Below are positions 10,442 to 25,786 of a stretch of DNA of 64,000 nt, piece by piece. The notes below the pieces were generated by a model. It made no database searches. It worked only from the letters and a program-made list of their open reading frames with translations, and was not told the origin of the DNA. The stretch's first letter is position 1; each line of letters begins with the position of its first letter. Position numbers and translations under genes: made by a program. Source of the DNA: Selaginella moellendorffii (lineage: Eukaryota; Streptophyta; Lycopodiopsida; Selaginellales; Selaginellaceae). The stretch spans positions 1,263,173-1,327,172 of the forward strand of contig NW_003314316.1 of NCBI RefSeq assembly GCF_000143415.4, in the 5' to 3' direction.

Positions 10442-11942
10442 TTAGAGCAAGTTGTCTCTGTTTATCAAGCAAGATGCCCAAGCCTCGCTTGAAGGAGCTA
10501 CAGGCTGAACCCAGTGACCAGGAATTCGACTGCAAGGAATGACACCACACTTGCGTCAAAAACTCCAAAAAGAAGATTGCAAAGTACCTCCCAACAGGTA
10601 CAATATATGTGTCCCAGCCCCTTCGGACCTGCAAACTTGCTATAAGTACGAAATAGCAAGCGCGCTCAAACCTCTATCAGCGTCCCCATGTCGATTCTGC
10701 TACCATAGTAGTAGCGGTAGAGGTCGGCCGGCAATCGTTGATCCGGTTCCTCGCTTGTTTTCGTGTTACTGGGCTGCGGAGGTGCTTCCTTGATGGTATT
10801 TTCATCGTCCGTGGAGGGATTCCTTGCTTCGGCATTTGCAGGCAAGGCTTCAGCAGTAGCTCCGGCAGCCTGTCGCTCTTCTGCTTCAACTGCGGCACGG
10901 ACGCTCTCCATGAATGCATCATCATCTTCTGGGAACAGATGCCCTGGGACACACAAAAGCGGGCATGTCAAACCAGAGACGAGTGAAAAGGAGCCAACCT
11001 TGCTTCTTAAGTTTCTGGACGCGAAGTGAACGCAACTCCTGGAGTTTTTCAACAAGTAGCACCATTTCCATCTGCAAACAAAAACGGGAAACAGTGTAAG
11101 CGAGTACGCAAAACAGACATAGGCTGGACCTCTTTCTCCAATCGCAACCGCGCCTCCTTCGCTTTCTTTTGAGCAACATTGTTCATCTCTTCCATCTGAG
11201 CAAACCTGCTGTCAAACAAGAAACGAGGAAAGAAAGAACTAGAAACTATCATACCTTCTTCTTAGCAATGTCTCTCGCAATCTCACGAGTTCTCCATTCC
11301 TCCGCTTGACGATCGGCTTCCTCGAAAAGTTTGTCCGCCTACACAACGAAGAATTGTAAGCAACGAAGCATAAAACTACCTATAGAACAAAAGAGAAAAA
11401 AGGGAACCAGAAAGAAAGAATGAAATCTAAGAACTTACCATTCTCCTCTTCTCGGCCTCGTGCTGCCTCTTGATCTTGCGACGCTTCCTGTTACTCTTCA
11501 ATTTCATCCTCCTTTCCCGAAATTTCGCCACGGCAGTGAGTTGCTCCCACGCCGCAGTTCCATCCACCACGCCTTGCAGCGGAAGAAGAAGCCCCTCGAT
11601 CTCCCGCCGCAAATGCCGAGCTGCGTTCGCCGCCAAATTCTCGGCCTCGTCGATCTCATTGCCGTTCTTTCGGACCGCGTCACAAAGAATCCCATCGATG
11701 CACTGCTTCCTCGGATCGTCACTAAAGAGGAGGGCACGAGCCTCTCCTTGCCCGGGAACGCGCTCATCCTCGGCTCGCCTTGCAGCGATTACTTCCAGCT
11801 CCAGAGACCTGTGATCGATCGGCGCCGGGCTCTCAAGGAAAGAAAATGGGATCACTTACACGGCTTTGAGAAGCTCCAGGCTGTGCTCCAGGCGCTCCAG
11901 ATGGAGGCGCAGCTGTGGCGCTTGCCATAGCCGAGAATCCAT
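10442..11942 (-). CDS. U11/U12 snRNP 59K protein (PDCD7-like), minor spliceosome
   Basis: Eight exons on the minus strand: 11860-11942, 11439-11808, 11255-11338, 11130-11195, 10999-11071, 10672-10943, 10588-10628, 10442-10529; total 358 residues, all GT-AG. The start at 11942 is the only ATG that keeps frame across the first intron. The body is a long charged coiled coil, with a basic stretch RRMKLKSNRKRRKIKRQHEA, and then LFPEDDDAFMESVRAAVEAE. The C-terminus, VRRGWDTYIVPVG joined to SRIPGHWVQPVAPSSEAWAS, is the diagnostic end of the plant 59K/PDCD7 family. In this family the protein joins the U11/U12 di-snRNP, which recognises U12-type introns. The start codon is 118 bp from the divergent FGGY gene. 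Confidence 0.8.
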
Positions 11943-12060
11943 AAGCCCTAAAATACTTATTCCACGTGGAGAGATCTCAGCCGTTTGCTCTCAACGGTCG
12001 CGATCTCTCTCGTCTTGGATTATAATTCGATAGAATAGATGTTATGATAGAAGAAGCGCG
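11943..12060. promoter_or_regulatory. Putative bidirectional promoter (59K / FGGY kinase)
   Basis: Only 118 bp separate the two divergent start codons, so both promoters and 5' leaders must fit here or overlap the genes. The segment holds an AT-rich TTGGATTATAATTCGATAG stretch and CCACGTGG (a G-box). Transcription starts cannot be placed from sequence alone. Confidence 0.5.
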
Positions 12061-14570
12061 ATGGACCCTAGTAATAGCAGCGGATATGGAAGGGGATTGT
12101 CGATCGCGAGGAGCGTCTACCTTGGCATCGATGTCGGCACAGGCAGCGCCCGCGCCGGTGAGTCTTTCGATCGAATCGCGATCCTCCATCCTTTGAAACA
12201 TACTGATCGATCGAATCGATCAATCCTTCCAGGTGTTTTCAATCACTCCGGCCGGCTCTTGGCGACCGCGAGCAGTCCATTGCAAATGTGGAAGGATGGA
12301 GATTTCGTGGAGGTATTTCCTTGGATTCCTCGGGATTTTCTCTCAACCGGATCGTTTTCCTTTGTTCCTTTTCCTTTCTGTGTGGGAAAAAAATTTGAGT
12401 ATAGCAATCGTCCACAGATATCTGGCATGCTGTTTGTGCCGCCGTCAAGGCGGCTTGCGAGAACGCTGCTGTCTCGAGCTCGGAAGTTTGCGGCATTGGA
12501 TTTGCTGCAACGTGTTCTCTTGGTAAGTAGCTTACTACGAATGAAGAACTTTAGTTGTTTTTACTTTGCTTGTTTCGTAGTTGCTATAGGGGCGGACGAC
12601 AATCCAGTGTCCGTTTCGATATCGGGTGATGCGAGACGCAATGTCATTGTCTGGATGGATCACCGAGCAGTGGATCAAGCCAAGCGGATCAATGCAACCG
12701 GGTCACCCGTTCTACAATTTGCTGGTGGTGGTCTCTCGCCGGAAATGGAACCTCCTAAAGTAAAACGATTTTGCTGTCTAGAACTTGATCGATATGTGTT
12801 TTGCAGCTTTTATGGGTCAAGGAAAATCTTCCCGAGTCGTGGGCGGTTGCTTTCAGGTGGATGGACCTCAGTGACTGGCTTACATACAGGTACTTTTTCT
12901 CGATTTTCCTTCCTTTTTACGAACTTTGGCCGTCCACTTCGGCTTCCTTCAGGGCTACTGGTGATGATACTCGAAGCTTGTGCACTACAGTCTGCAAATG
13001 GGGATACCTCGGGCATGCTCATCTTCAACATCAATCGAATAGTGACACTGTTGCAATGGAAGCTTGTGGATGGGACGACGTTTTCTGGCAAGAAATTGGT
13101 CTTTCCGACCTGGTGGAAGGACAATATACAAAAATCGGTAAGCACGTAATTCAATGCACTTCAGTTTTCCTCATCGTTTTTTTTTTTTTTTTTTTTTTGC
13201 CAGGGAGATATGTTGCATTCCCAGGCCATCCGCTCGGGAACGGTCTTAGTGCTTTAGCGGCCAAGGCAAGCAACTCTTCAGCAAGACTGCCTTTGGCTTA
13301 GCTATTATTTTTCTTGTAGGAACTTGGACTCCTGGAAGGCACTCCGGTGGGGACTGCTCTAATCGACGCTCATGCTGGCGGCGTTGGTGTTATGGAGGGT
13401 GTTCCTTCAAAAGATGAGAGCATTACAGAAAGGATGGTCCTAGTGTGTGGAACGTCAACATGTCATATGGCTGTGTCCCCCGAAAAAGTTTTTATTCCTG
13501 GGGTCTGGGGTCCGTATTGGTCAGGTATGTCTCATGTCTTTTACGTGATGTTCTGCTACTTAAATGACGCACTGCAGCTATGGTTCCTGGATTCTGGTTA
13601 ACAGAAGGTGGCCAGAGCGCAACTGGTGCTCTAATCGACCATCTTATATCCAGTCATCCTGCATCTTCCGTGCTCCTTGAACGTGCAAAACTGCAAAGTA
13701 AGTGTAATTTGATTTTCGTTCTTCATTTTCATCATGTTTATAAGCTATACGTTCTATCAGAGACTTCTATCTACGAGTTATTGAATGAGATTCTTGATAC
13801 ATTGGCCTCCCATCCTGACGTTCTTTTTCAAGGTGCTTTGACGAGAAATCTACACTTGCTTGCAGATTTTCACGGGAACAGGTTTGGGCGGCATTTACTT
13901 TTGGTGGTCTCATGAACGACTATTACAGGTCACCGTTGGCAAATCCTGACGCAAGAGGTGTCATCAGTGGCTTGAGCCTAGATGATGATCCACGAAGTCT
14001 GGCTCTGCTTTATCTTGCAGCTATACAGGGCATAGCATATGGAACGCGCCATATCGTGGAGCACTGTAATTCTCACGGCCTTCAGGTTGAATTTTGCGTA
14101 TTCCTGTGGATTCCTACTTATCATTCTATATTGCGACAGATCAAGACACTATTAGCATGTGGAGGTCTTTCTAAGAACAAGGTCTACTTGCAACAACATG
14201 CAGACATCACAGGCTAGTTTTCTTTACATCACTTTAGCACGGTTGTAACGAGTTTCGATGTGCAGGATGTTCCGTGATTTTGCCAAGGGAAAAGGAATCT
14301 GTTCTTCTGGGGGCAGCTATCCTTGGAGCTGTTGCTGCGAAGAAATTTCACAATGTCAAGGAGGCAATGGAAGCCTTGAACGCACCTGGATTGGTAATAT
14401 GGAATTCGTTTTGCGGATATTGGATCTAAAATGTTTTATAACAGGTAGTCGAGCCATCTCGACATAATACAGTCCAGAAATACCACGATGCAAAATACAA
14501 AATCTTTAGATCATTATACGACCAGCAAGTTGTATATCGACAACAACTGGATACCGTCTTAGGCTGCTAA
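12061..14570 (+). CDS. FGGY-family carbohydrate kinase (D-ribulokinase/ribitol-kinase-like)
   Basis: Fourteen exons: 12061-12157, 12233-12312, 12405-12522, 12581-12759, 12807-12889, 12953-13137, 13204-13265, 13320-13524, 13578-13697, 13761-13881, 13929-14085, 14140-14212, 14266-14393, 14445-14570; total 577 residues with every phase closing. The N-terminal phosphate loop [69 protein letters not shown] and [13 protein letters not shown] mark the FGGY_YDR109C/ribulokinase type. It phosphorylates a pentulose or related sugar with ATP in the cytosol; the exact substrate is inferred from the family. Introns at 13266-13319 and 14213-14265 must start with GC, because no GT donor keeps the conserved frame. 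Confidence 0.9.
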
Positions 14571-15121
14571 AATTCTTTCTGTAAGTTATATGAGTTTTTT
14601 CTGTTTTTACCATGGAAAGCATAACCATTGCCTGCTGAGCTCTCGGCATATCCCAGAATTATCGAATTCCACAATGCAGCGTCGCGATGTTTCATATTAT
14701 TGAAAACACTGCGCGCATCTTCGATGCTTCCACATTTCCCAGAGCTGATCAGGGCATCACCTGGTTACTGCTCTTGGCGAAGTAGGTACTGGCAAGCAGG
14801 GATAGTGGAAAAGGTAACAAGGTGATGGCTCACACGGCCAGGCAAACAATTATCTCGACGAAGCGCAGACAAAAAGTGGGATCTATGAAACCGTGGCCAA
14901 GAAAAAGGACAAGGATGACAGGAACGTAGAAACAGAAGATGGTTTCAGGTCGACGAGTCCGCTGCCGCCTCGCACAGTGGCACTGTTGCTCGGTTTTGTG
15001 AGTAGAGGCCAGCGAGTAGGCTCAAAGTTCTGCATGGCTCGTCTACCTTGTAAGCAAACCGCCAAGCTCGCTCGGTTTAAAAGCTCCGATCGCCTCTTGC
15101 GAGGGATTCCAGTTCCGGATC
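14571..15121. other. Intergenic region between FGGY kinase and subtilase
   Basis: This contains the 3' UTR of the kinase and the leader and promoter of the subtilase. Frames at 14628-14825 and 14893-15306 have no domain match; the second runs across the subtilase start in another frame and into its first intron. I see no additional gene. Confidence 0.5.
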
Positions 15122-18051
<2,930 letters not shown>

Positions 18052-18100
18052 TGTTTATGGTGGCGTCAACTTTGTAGATCACTTGCCATCAATGAATGTT

Positions 18101-21100
18101 TTAGACTTTTACGATCTCCCATGACGCGGCATATTCGGCTTCACGAGGGGGCACGAAAGGCTTCCACAAATCACGAACACTTCTCTCGCCACAGTGGGGG
18201 CATTCGTTAGCCACGATCTCGGCAATCTCTGCATTAGCCTTTCACGAAAACAACGCATTTCTTAGAAGAACTCAAGGAGAAGTGTCTTGACTCTCACCTG
18301 GTCCAAGGGATGGATTCCCGATTCCTCCTCCTCCGCAAGATAGTCTTTTTTCGAGTGTGGAGGCTTTTCCACTGCAAGCACTGACATTCGTTTCTTCAGC
18401 TCCAGTATCCGATCTCTCTGCCATTCCAAAGTTGAAGCATTTTCAACAACGAAAAAAACAGGAGCATACCTCAGCCTTCTCGCCAGTTTTCAACATGTAG
18501 TTGATCAAGCATTCCGTGTGGAAACAATGCTCGCAAGGGAACACGTAGAAGAGACTTGCCGGACCATGGAGGGGGTCATAAGCGAGTATCTTTCTCCGGC
18601 AATCCTGGTGACGCCAACACAGCTCGACTAACAGAGTTTATCAACAAGGAAGACAAACTTACAGCGCATTCTTCGTCTGGCGTTGTAACTGCGGATCGTT
18701 GGGAAAGATCATTGATGTCTTTTCTCAGTTTCTCGGCATTGAGAGTGTCGTCGTTCATTTCTAGTTTCAGTTCTTCGATGCGAGCGTTGTACTCTTGCAG
18801 AGACGCGTATATTGCTTCCTGAAGTGATGCAAAAGGTCATTAAGTCGTTACTGAGAAACAAAAAGAGATTGCCAGACCTGAAAATCGTTGATGAGGGTGA
18901 ATTCTGGAAAGAATGGAAGGATGTCTTCGATTTTGAGCAGGCCTTGCGTTTCATTCACGAATGCCACGGCCTTCTTGATGTTTTCTCTCTTGGTTCCTTT
19001 CTCCTCCTTTATCACGTGCTTTGCAATGCAGAGCCATAGTTTCTTTCGAAGCTCTTCGTCCCCTTCAACTTTATCGGCCTCCATCTTTGCCAGGTCCACA
19101 TCAACCTATATCAAAAGGATGGCATCCAGTAAAACAACAATGTAAACGAACCTTCAAAGAAAGAGAAACTGCCTCTTCGTGCAACCCCATCATACTGTAA
19201 AGAAAGACACAGGCCTCCGTTTGCTTTTCGTCCAGACACACTCGCAACGCGTAGTTCGGGTCGTAAAAAACATCTGGTTTCCCAGGCTGTTCTCTACCAT
19301 ATTTCACTTGCAAGAATTTGAGAAGCTCTTTTTCGTCTCCCTAAAGTGATGATAAAAAAGAAAATTGAGGAAAAGGCAGAGAAACTAGGTACCTGTTTCA
19401 CAAGAAGTGATACTAGAAGATTGTGTATGGTTGTGTCTTCGTTTTTCAGTCGCTGCACACAAAACTCCAAGTACTTGATTGCCTGGTGAGCCTCTTCCCT
19501 GCACGAGTAAGAGAATCAGAAAAGGCATACAAGGATAGCACATACCTTGGCCGGGAAATACTAGAATATCGCATCAAAGCAGGAATCAAGTTTTGAGGAT
19601 TGAGCCCTTCGCACGACATCCAAAACTCAACGGTCTCATTAGCGTCGAGCATTATCAACGCTGGTGCAAATTTATACTGTCGGGAACAGACACAGAATTA
19701 GCACAAGGAAAAACTAAAAAGAAAGTATAGTACCTGAAGTTCGAGAGGTACGTTCTCTCTTCTCAGCACGGCCAGTGCCTTCTTGGCGTTTCGTTGCTGG
19801 TAAACAGCACGAGAATTCAGTTAATAACACTTAATAAACAAATTAACCTGAATGTGATGGTTCACAACAGTCTCGTAACGATTTTTGAGACTTGCGAAGA
19901 ATACAAGTTCTTCATGTCTTCCATAGCTGAAACAGGGACAACAAGTTAAAAGCTTTAAAGTTACAACCTACACAAACCTTGTAAGAAGCTTCAATGTGGT
20001 AGCCTCGTCCAGGGTATCCTTAGAATCACTCAAAAAAGCCTTGAACTCCTCCACAACTCCAGCATACTGCGACTGCGTTTCGTCGTTGTGTAGCAATAGC
20101 TGATTCATCTGTTATCGGGAAGACAAAAAAATTACAGACTATATATCTGCATTCATGCTTGAAGTACCTTATCCAGATACAATTCCACAACCCACGTCGC
20201 CACCATTGTAATTTGTGATCGTTCATCTCTTCCGAGGCTGTCTAATTTCCGGAGGAGATAAGTGCGCAAAGCATCCTATAGTAACATACACGTCAGTGTT
20301 CAGCTCAAATAAATGTTTTGCGGGTTCTTTACCTGTTCGTTTATTTTCAAAAACTTCAACGCAATTTCTTCGAACGTTATGACACCAGTAATCTGAAAGT
20401 TCTCTATTAGATAGGAAGAGCTCATGAAGAAAGGTCACCTTTGCGTAGAAGGAAGCTGCAATCATGTACTTCTTCGCCTCAAAAGCAGCATCTGCCTACA
20501 CATAGAGCTGTGAATTTATTTACAAAGGAGAAAAACGCAGATAATACCTGTGCTCTGTAAACTTCATCTTTCTGAAAGATGTTCCGGCAATGCTCAAGTG
20601 CGGCAGCATACTCCTTCATACCAAGGTAGACTCGCCACATATCACGGTCCTCGTCGTGTACAGTTATCTAGAACCAAAGAGAACTAAGAAACCAAACCTC
20701 AAACTTTCTTACCTCGAAAATAGATGTGTTACTGTAAGCGTAATACGCCCCAGCAGCATAGTCTGCACAGAGTCCGAGCATGTTTGGCGCGGTCATATCG
20801 AACACAGAATCCTCTTCTACAAGCTTCTGACTGGTCCGATTCACTACCTGGGACCGTCAAAACATCTCAAGATCTCCATATGATACGATTCAATAGGAAG
20901 TTACCTTCAGTTTCCCTCCATAAAGAAGGAGAAAATGGTGCTGTGTCAATGAAAGCGCCTCAGGTCGTGTGCTACTGCCATCCTCATTGATCTTTGAGTA
21001 CTCCAGAAGCCATTTGCTTCCCACGATACTGTCCTCGCTGCTCGAGATGGTCATAGATCAGTCTCTTATGAACAGTCAGAGCATAAAAATTTAGCACCTT

Positions 21101-22296
21101 ACTTGGGTGGTGATATGAAGCTCACCGTGATATATACCTGGTCCAGCCAGCCAAGCGAACGACTCCGCGTAGCGTTTTCCATAAAAGTGTATCTCACTGT
21201 GCATGAAAGTTAGGAACAGATACAGGAGTATATAAAACCCACCTCTTTTGAAACTCGCCGGGAAGTTCTGTGAACTTGACAACACGGCCTGCATACGAAG
21301 AAAACAGGCTCTGCGAGCACAGCATGAAAATGTTATAAAGTTCTCACAAACAACACAAAATGAACATACCTCTAGCGAGCCCGTACCAACGAAGACGTAA
21401 AGCTTTGTCGGAGTCACAGCCATGATGAAGTACCGCGTAGTAGTGCTGCTGCTTATATTCTCGATCTAGAGTCAAGTTTCGTCAGCCAAAGAAGAAACAA
21501 TGCCGCAAAACATACCTGCAAGCCCGTAAACGCCTCCTTGAGCTCCGTAAGTTCAAACAAAACTTTCACGTATTTCTCCTTCTTGTCCTTCTCCTCTACG
21601 AGCATTTCATAGATCTGTCCACTTGCGGTTGCAAGCACAATCTCTCCCGATGAATCTGCATTGTCATGAAATCGACTTCCTTAGCAGCACAAGCAGGCAG
21701 CGGAAAATCTTCACTACTTACAGTCGCTTAGCTGGGACTTGTTCCAGCAAACAGCATTGACGAGCACGCCTTTGAGCCGAGAAACAGCGCGAACTTTCTT
21801 CCATTTCGCATGGATGTAAAAGGTCTCGGCACCACTGCTGCTCCGGAGATTTGCTAGACAGTGCCTTCCACTGGGATCCAGGAAAACCTTACAAACGTAT
21901 TGGTCGGCTCCGCGGCTCAACTCCAACTCTATCCGATCACGGGAAAAAAGCTCACAGTTTTCAGAAGAAACAAAGAAAGCGAGCGTGAATTTTCCTTGAT
22001 TTTTTGGGAGACTCACCTAAGTTATCCCCGCCTCCAAAATCGTGACGAACAATCCAGCCGCTGCTAGTACCGACGAGCAGGACATTGTTTCCAGCGGCTA
22101 CTGAGGTGACAAGCCCGTGACCTTTGGCGGCGTTTTGCTCCAGCACATCCAAGCTGAAGATCTTGATCTCTGGCCTCGACAGTGAAATCGCCTGGAAATC
22201 CTGCGAGGAATTGGATCAGCGATCGACGATTCAGCTCAATCTCACCTCGTTGAGCCCCGATTGAGCGGGCGAAGACGACGTCCATTCATCCAGCAT
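18101..22296 (-). CDS. VPS18: VPS18, core subunit of HOPS/CORVET vacuolar tethering complexes
   Basis: Multi-exon minus-strand gene of roughly twenty short exons. The first three are 22246-22296 (MLDEWTSSSPAQSGLNE), 22017-22200 and 21722-21928. The N-terminal beta-propeller contains LVTSVAAGNNVLLVGTSSGW, DQYVCKVFLDPSGRHC and VNAVCWNKSQLSD, typical of the Pep3/Vps18 family. Helical clathrin-repeat-like exons lie in the middle (around 19000-20500). The C-terminal RING-like zinc domain is split over exons: DCRRKILAYD, PCEHCFHTECLINYM, and NECPHCGERSVRDLWKPFV near the stop (18101-18103). The protein tethers endosomes and vacuoles on the cytosolic side. I did not resolve every internal exon boundary. 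The 5' end of this gene is the left edge of the large downstream duplication. Confidence 0.9.
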
Positions 22297-23689
22297 TGCT
22301 GCCTAAACCCTAATCTCGCCCAGGTGTAAGAATTATGAACCTAATGTAAAAAGGTAAAGTAGATTTCGTTTGACCATAAGCATCTTTTACAACTTAGATG
22401 TACAAATTGGGTTTTACTAAATCTGCTCTCGCTTCAAATTTAAGAGTTTGTTTTTAGGATAAGTTTGAAAACTAATTAAATATAAATTGGTGCTAGATTA
22501 TAAATTTAGATGTGATCATTATGTTTAAGATAATTCTTATATTCTGTATAATTGGCAAATTTAGACACTTTTCATAAATAGCTAATAAGTTTAAAATTTG
22601 ACCAAATGGGAAACTACAACAAAAGTGTCTTGATAAATATAATAAACTATTACATAATAAATAATGAAAGGTTAAGCTCAATATGAAAATGGTTTTTAAC
22701 ACTAATTTAACAATATACCATATCAAATATATTTTGTTAGATGACAATTTACAACTTCATTCTTTAGTGCCCTTCTAGATTATGTACCACTGACTAGTCT
22801 CTCAACTAGTTTGAATGGAAACTCTAGCAATACCAATTTCCTACTATCATGTTAGTAAAAAAAATTTATCTAAAAAGATTAATAGATAAATTTTGATACC
22901 CACAATACCCATTTGTTTTGTGACAATAACATATCTCAAATAACTTTTTATATGGCTCAATTTGATGTTAATTGTGTTAACTCTCTCCACCTTGTGCAAA
23001 CAATTGTCCTTTAGGAAAATCTTTTTATTTCCTAGAACAAATCTCCTCCCCCTACCTTATATGAAAGCATGTTCTAGGCTTTCACCCCAGTTGTAAGAGT
23101 TTGTCTCATTAAATATAGAATGATGTTAGATTATGAATTTAGATGTAAGAATAATACTATTGTGTTCAAGACAATTTTTAAATCTGTAAATATGCCCAAT
23201 TAACAAATTTAAACACCTTTTATAAATAACCAATAGGACCAAACAGGACCAAACATAGAAAATGATAACCAAGACTTAAGTTCGCCTTAGAATTTTTTAT
23301 GCAAAGCCAATACCATAGCACCTCATTCATGCCAAGGAGAACACCATATGAGGTTTGGTATGGCATTAAACTGGATGTGAGTCTTTGCAAGTAGTGTTCA
23401 GGAAACACAAGGATAAGTTTAAAAAGTTTCTCTAACTGAAGTCAACAAAGGACAATTAGGCCACATGTAATATTGCACAATAGAGCTGGAGGATGGTGAC
23501 AATCAAGGGAATTTAGCAGGACAACAAGGGTGATGCATCAAGTGGGGATGGTGTTGGAGACAACAGAAATAGTGGATCCAGTTGGTCCCAAGATGGCAAA
23601 TCCATTGGTTGCAAGGAGGAAAGTCATAAGAATGAAGTTCCCAGAAAGCATCAAGGGTATGATCCCAAGCATAGAGGCAGAAAAGGTAG
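22297..23689. other. AT-rich intergenic spacer, unit A
   Basis: No gene is seen. The first 80 bases are the VPS18 promoter and leader. The rest is about 70% AT and has a diverged but collinear copy at 29464-31026. Confidence 0.6.
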
Positions 23690-24440
23690 TGATAGATAGG
23701 ATTCCATACACATAGATGGTGGGTGGACTAGTCTACTTCATAGGGAGTATTCTTGGCAAATCCTGACTTTCCATATCAAACTGGTGTTATGTCCTTGAAG
23801 GGAATAGCAAATTCTGTTTTGTGTTACACAAGACAAGCAATTTCAGCTCAAGCTGCTAGGATACTCAAATGTGGATTGAGTAGGAGAAGTTGATAAGCAA
23901 CTTCTAGCTACGTCTTCAATGCAATAGTTATATGGGGTAGCCTAGGGATGACACAAGCAATCAAGGAGATCCTCTGACTCAAAACTTTGCTCCATAGCTT
24001 GAGCTACAAGCAGGGAGAGGCAACTCTCCCTAATTATGGCAATCGAGGAACCATTGTGTTGCCTAAGAGTTCATGGATTCATAGCAAGACAAAGTAATCC
24101 AGCAAAAATGGTGGACATATTCATGAAGCAATATTTGCACAACACACACAAGCTCTTGGGGTGCAGACAGCTTAGCTTAAGTGGGAATATTAAGGGAATG
24201 TTCCAACTTCCCTCAAGACCAAGTTGACTCTGGCACTGTCTCAAGAGCTCTGTGCGGGAGGGATCTTGGGGATAAGCTGCTCGTCCATGGCTTTGAAAGA
24301 TGCCCTGTTGAGCTTGGGGAAACTCTAACAGTGAGATAGTCACTGCAGCCCTTGTGATGGCTTGTGAATCAAAAGATGCTAGACTTTTGATGATCTTGCA
24401 TGACAGGTTAGTGTCCAAGACCTTAGAGTCTTACAATTTG
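23690..24440 (+). mobile_element. Decayed Ty1/copia 3' remnant, unit A
   Basis: With many stops and frame changes, the sequence resembles the copia RNase H tail: a GYSNVD-like motif (23868-23886), and near 24110 VDIFMKQYLH, corresponding to the usual ADIFTKxL end motif. A collinear copy lies at 35834-36580, so it was present before the duplication. Confidence 0.4.
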
Positions 24441-25423
24441 GGCAAACACTCCAGATTTCATAAGACCCATGTTGTATATCCAAGGTGAGGGCTATGTAGA
24501 CCAGCAACAGAAGAAGCAGTGAACATCTTCTTGAGATATTTTATTTGCTAGATTTAAGCATTATTAATTGAGAATAAATAAGAAATCTACTTTTCTTTTG
24601 CTAATCAGGAGCAAAACACTACACTCGCACATGCAAAAAGTTTGGCATCATGAAAGACTAGAGAATGAATCAGCACTCACCTCTTAGACAGCCAAGAAAA
24701 AAGCTTAATCCAATATATCTTTGGAAAGGATAAAAATTACATGTTTCATTTTTGAAACCAAAGCCAAGATTCTGGAATGCTTGTTGGCTCTGCTAGGTAC
24801 TATTAGGTTTTTATTGACAAAATAAAATAATTTGTTATGCGTTGCATGTAGCAATATCTGGTTTGCTTAATAGTAGTGTTATTTCTACTTATTAATCCAA
24901 TTGATCAAATAAAACTTTATAATTATAAATATGTTTATAATTTTTAAACACAAGATTAACCATTAGAATAAAAAATAATATATTAGAAAGTGTTTATGAA
25001 AATTTATTTATTATAAAAATGTTTATAAATTATAAATACAAAATTAATCTAAATGAATAATAATCATTGGCAAAATATCCTAGAATATCCAAACATATTT
25101 ATGTATATTCACTACCACCCTATACAGCTTAAGCAAACCAAAAAAAGAAGAGACACAACTAACAGCCATGGTGATAGAGCCTGTTGGAGAAGCAATCCAC
25201 AGATCCAATAATCTGATTGCTCAGCTGATCAAACCAGGAGGTAAATACTGTGTATGTATCTGCTGTTTTAAATCTTTGTGACACTCTGCCAAATCTAGAG
25301 ACATACATATACCTCAGCCTGCGTGCGTGTGAGGGAGGGGGGGAAATATATATATATATATTTCCTCTAGACCCTTAACTCAGATAAACATTGACTGATT
25401 GTTGCTTGGACGACAATTATTAG
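24441..25423. other. AT-rich spacer upstream of kinase 1
   Basis: No coding features are seen. The part at 24640-25240 has copies at 40970-41210 (unit B) and about 60565-60720 (unit C). A short TA run occurs near 25350. Confidence 0.5.
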
Positions 25424-25590
25424 TTGGGAAACCGTACAATCCTTATTTCAAGGTATGTATGTGTCTTCAGATACAAAAACGAAGAGCCTTTATATTTTCC
25501 AAAGGTCTACCGGATTCAATTCATTGCTTGGTCCGACTGCACTCGCGTCCTGTTTCTCCAGGATGACAAGAACGGGATAACTGGAGGTGA
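25424..25590 (+). pseudogene. Exon-like conserved fragment upstream of kinase 1
   Basis: The frame reads VFRYKNEEPLYFPKVYR and AWSDCTRVLFLQDDKNG and ends at a good donor-like GGAGGTGAGT. The same block, with a small deletion that shifts frame, is present at about 42225-42352 in unit B. It looks like a captured or leftover exon of a gene I do not recognise. Function is unknown. Confidence 0.35.
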
Positions 25591-25696
25591 GTACTGTCAT
25601 CAAGGGCCTGAAACATACACGAGTTTTCTTGTCTGATTAAAGTATAATTCCCAGACAAAAAACATTATGCCTTAGGACTTAGAATTATTCAAAAAG

Positions 25697-25717
25697 AAAA
25701 GTCCACGGTAGACTTTT
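25697..25717. promoter_or_regulatory. Interrupted palindrome upstream of kinase 1
   Basis: AAAAGTC, seven bases, then GACTTTT. It lies 70 bp before the ATG. The same sequence sits upstream of kinase copies at 28844-28864, 45021-45041 and 61875-61895. It may be a regulatory site or an RNA hairpin in the leader. Confidence 0.4.
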
Positions 25718-25786
25718 CCCACGCTATACCTTTCCAAGATCACGAGCAAAGCAATGGTGCGGTGCTGGTAGTGATCACCAACGGGC

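Noticed and set aside
12405-12420. Alternative acceptor at 12416-12417 for FGGY exon 3
   Set aside because: It breaks the frame of DIWHAVC; the acceptor at 12403-12404 restores the conserved EQSSTDIW sequence.
13171-13199. Long T run in FGGY intron 6 as a terminator
   Set aside because: It is a polypyrimidine tract before a normal 3' splice site (GCCAG|GG).
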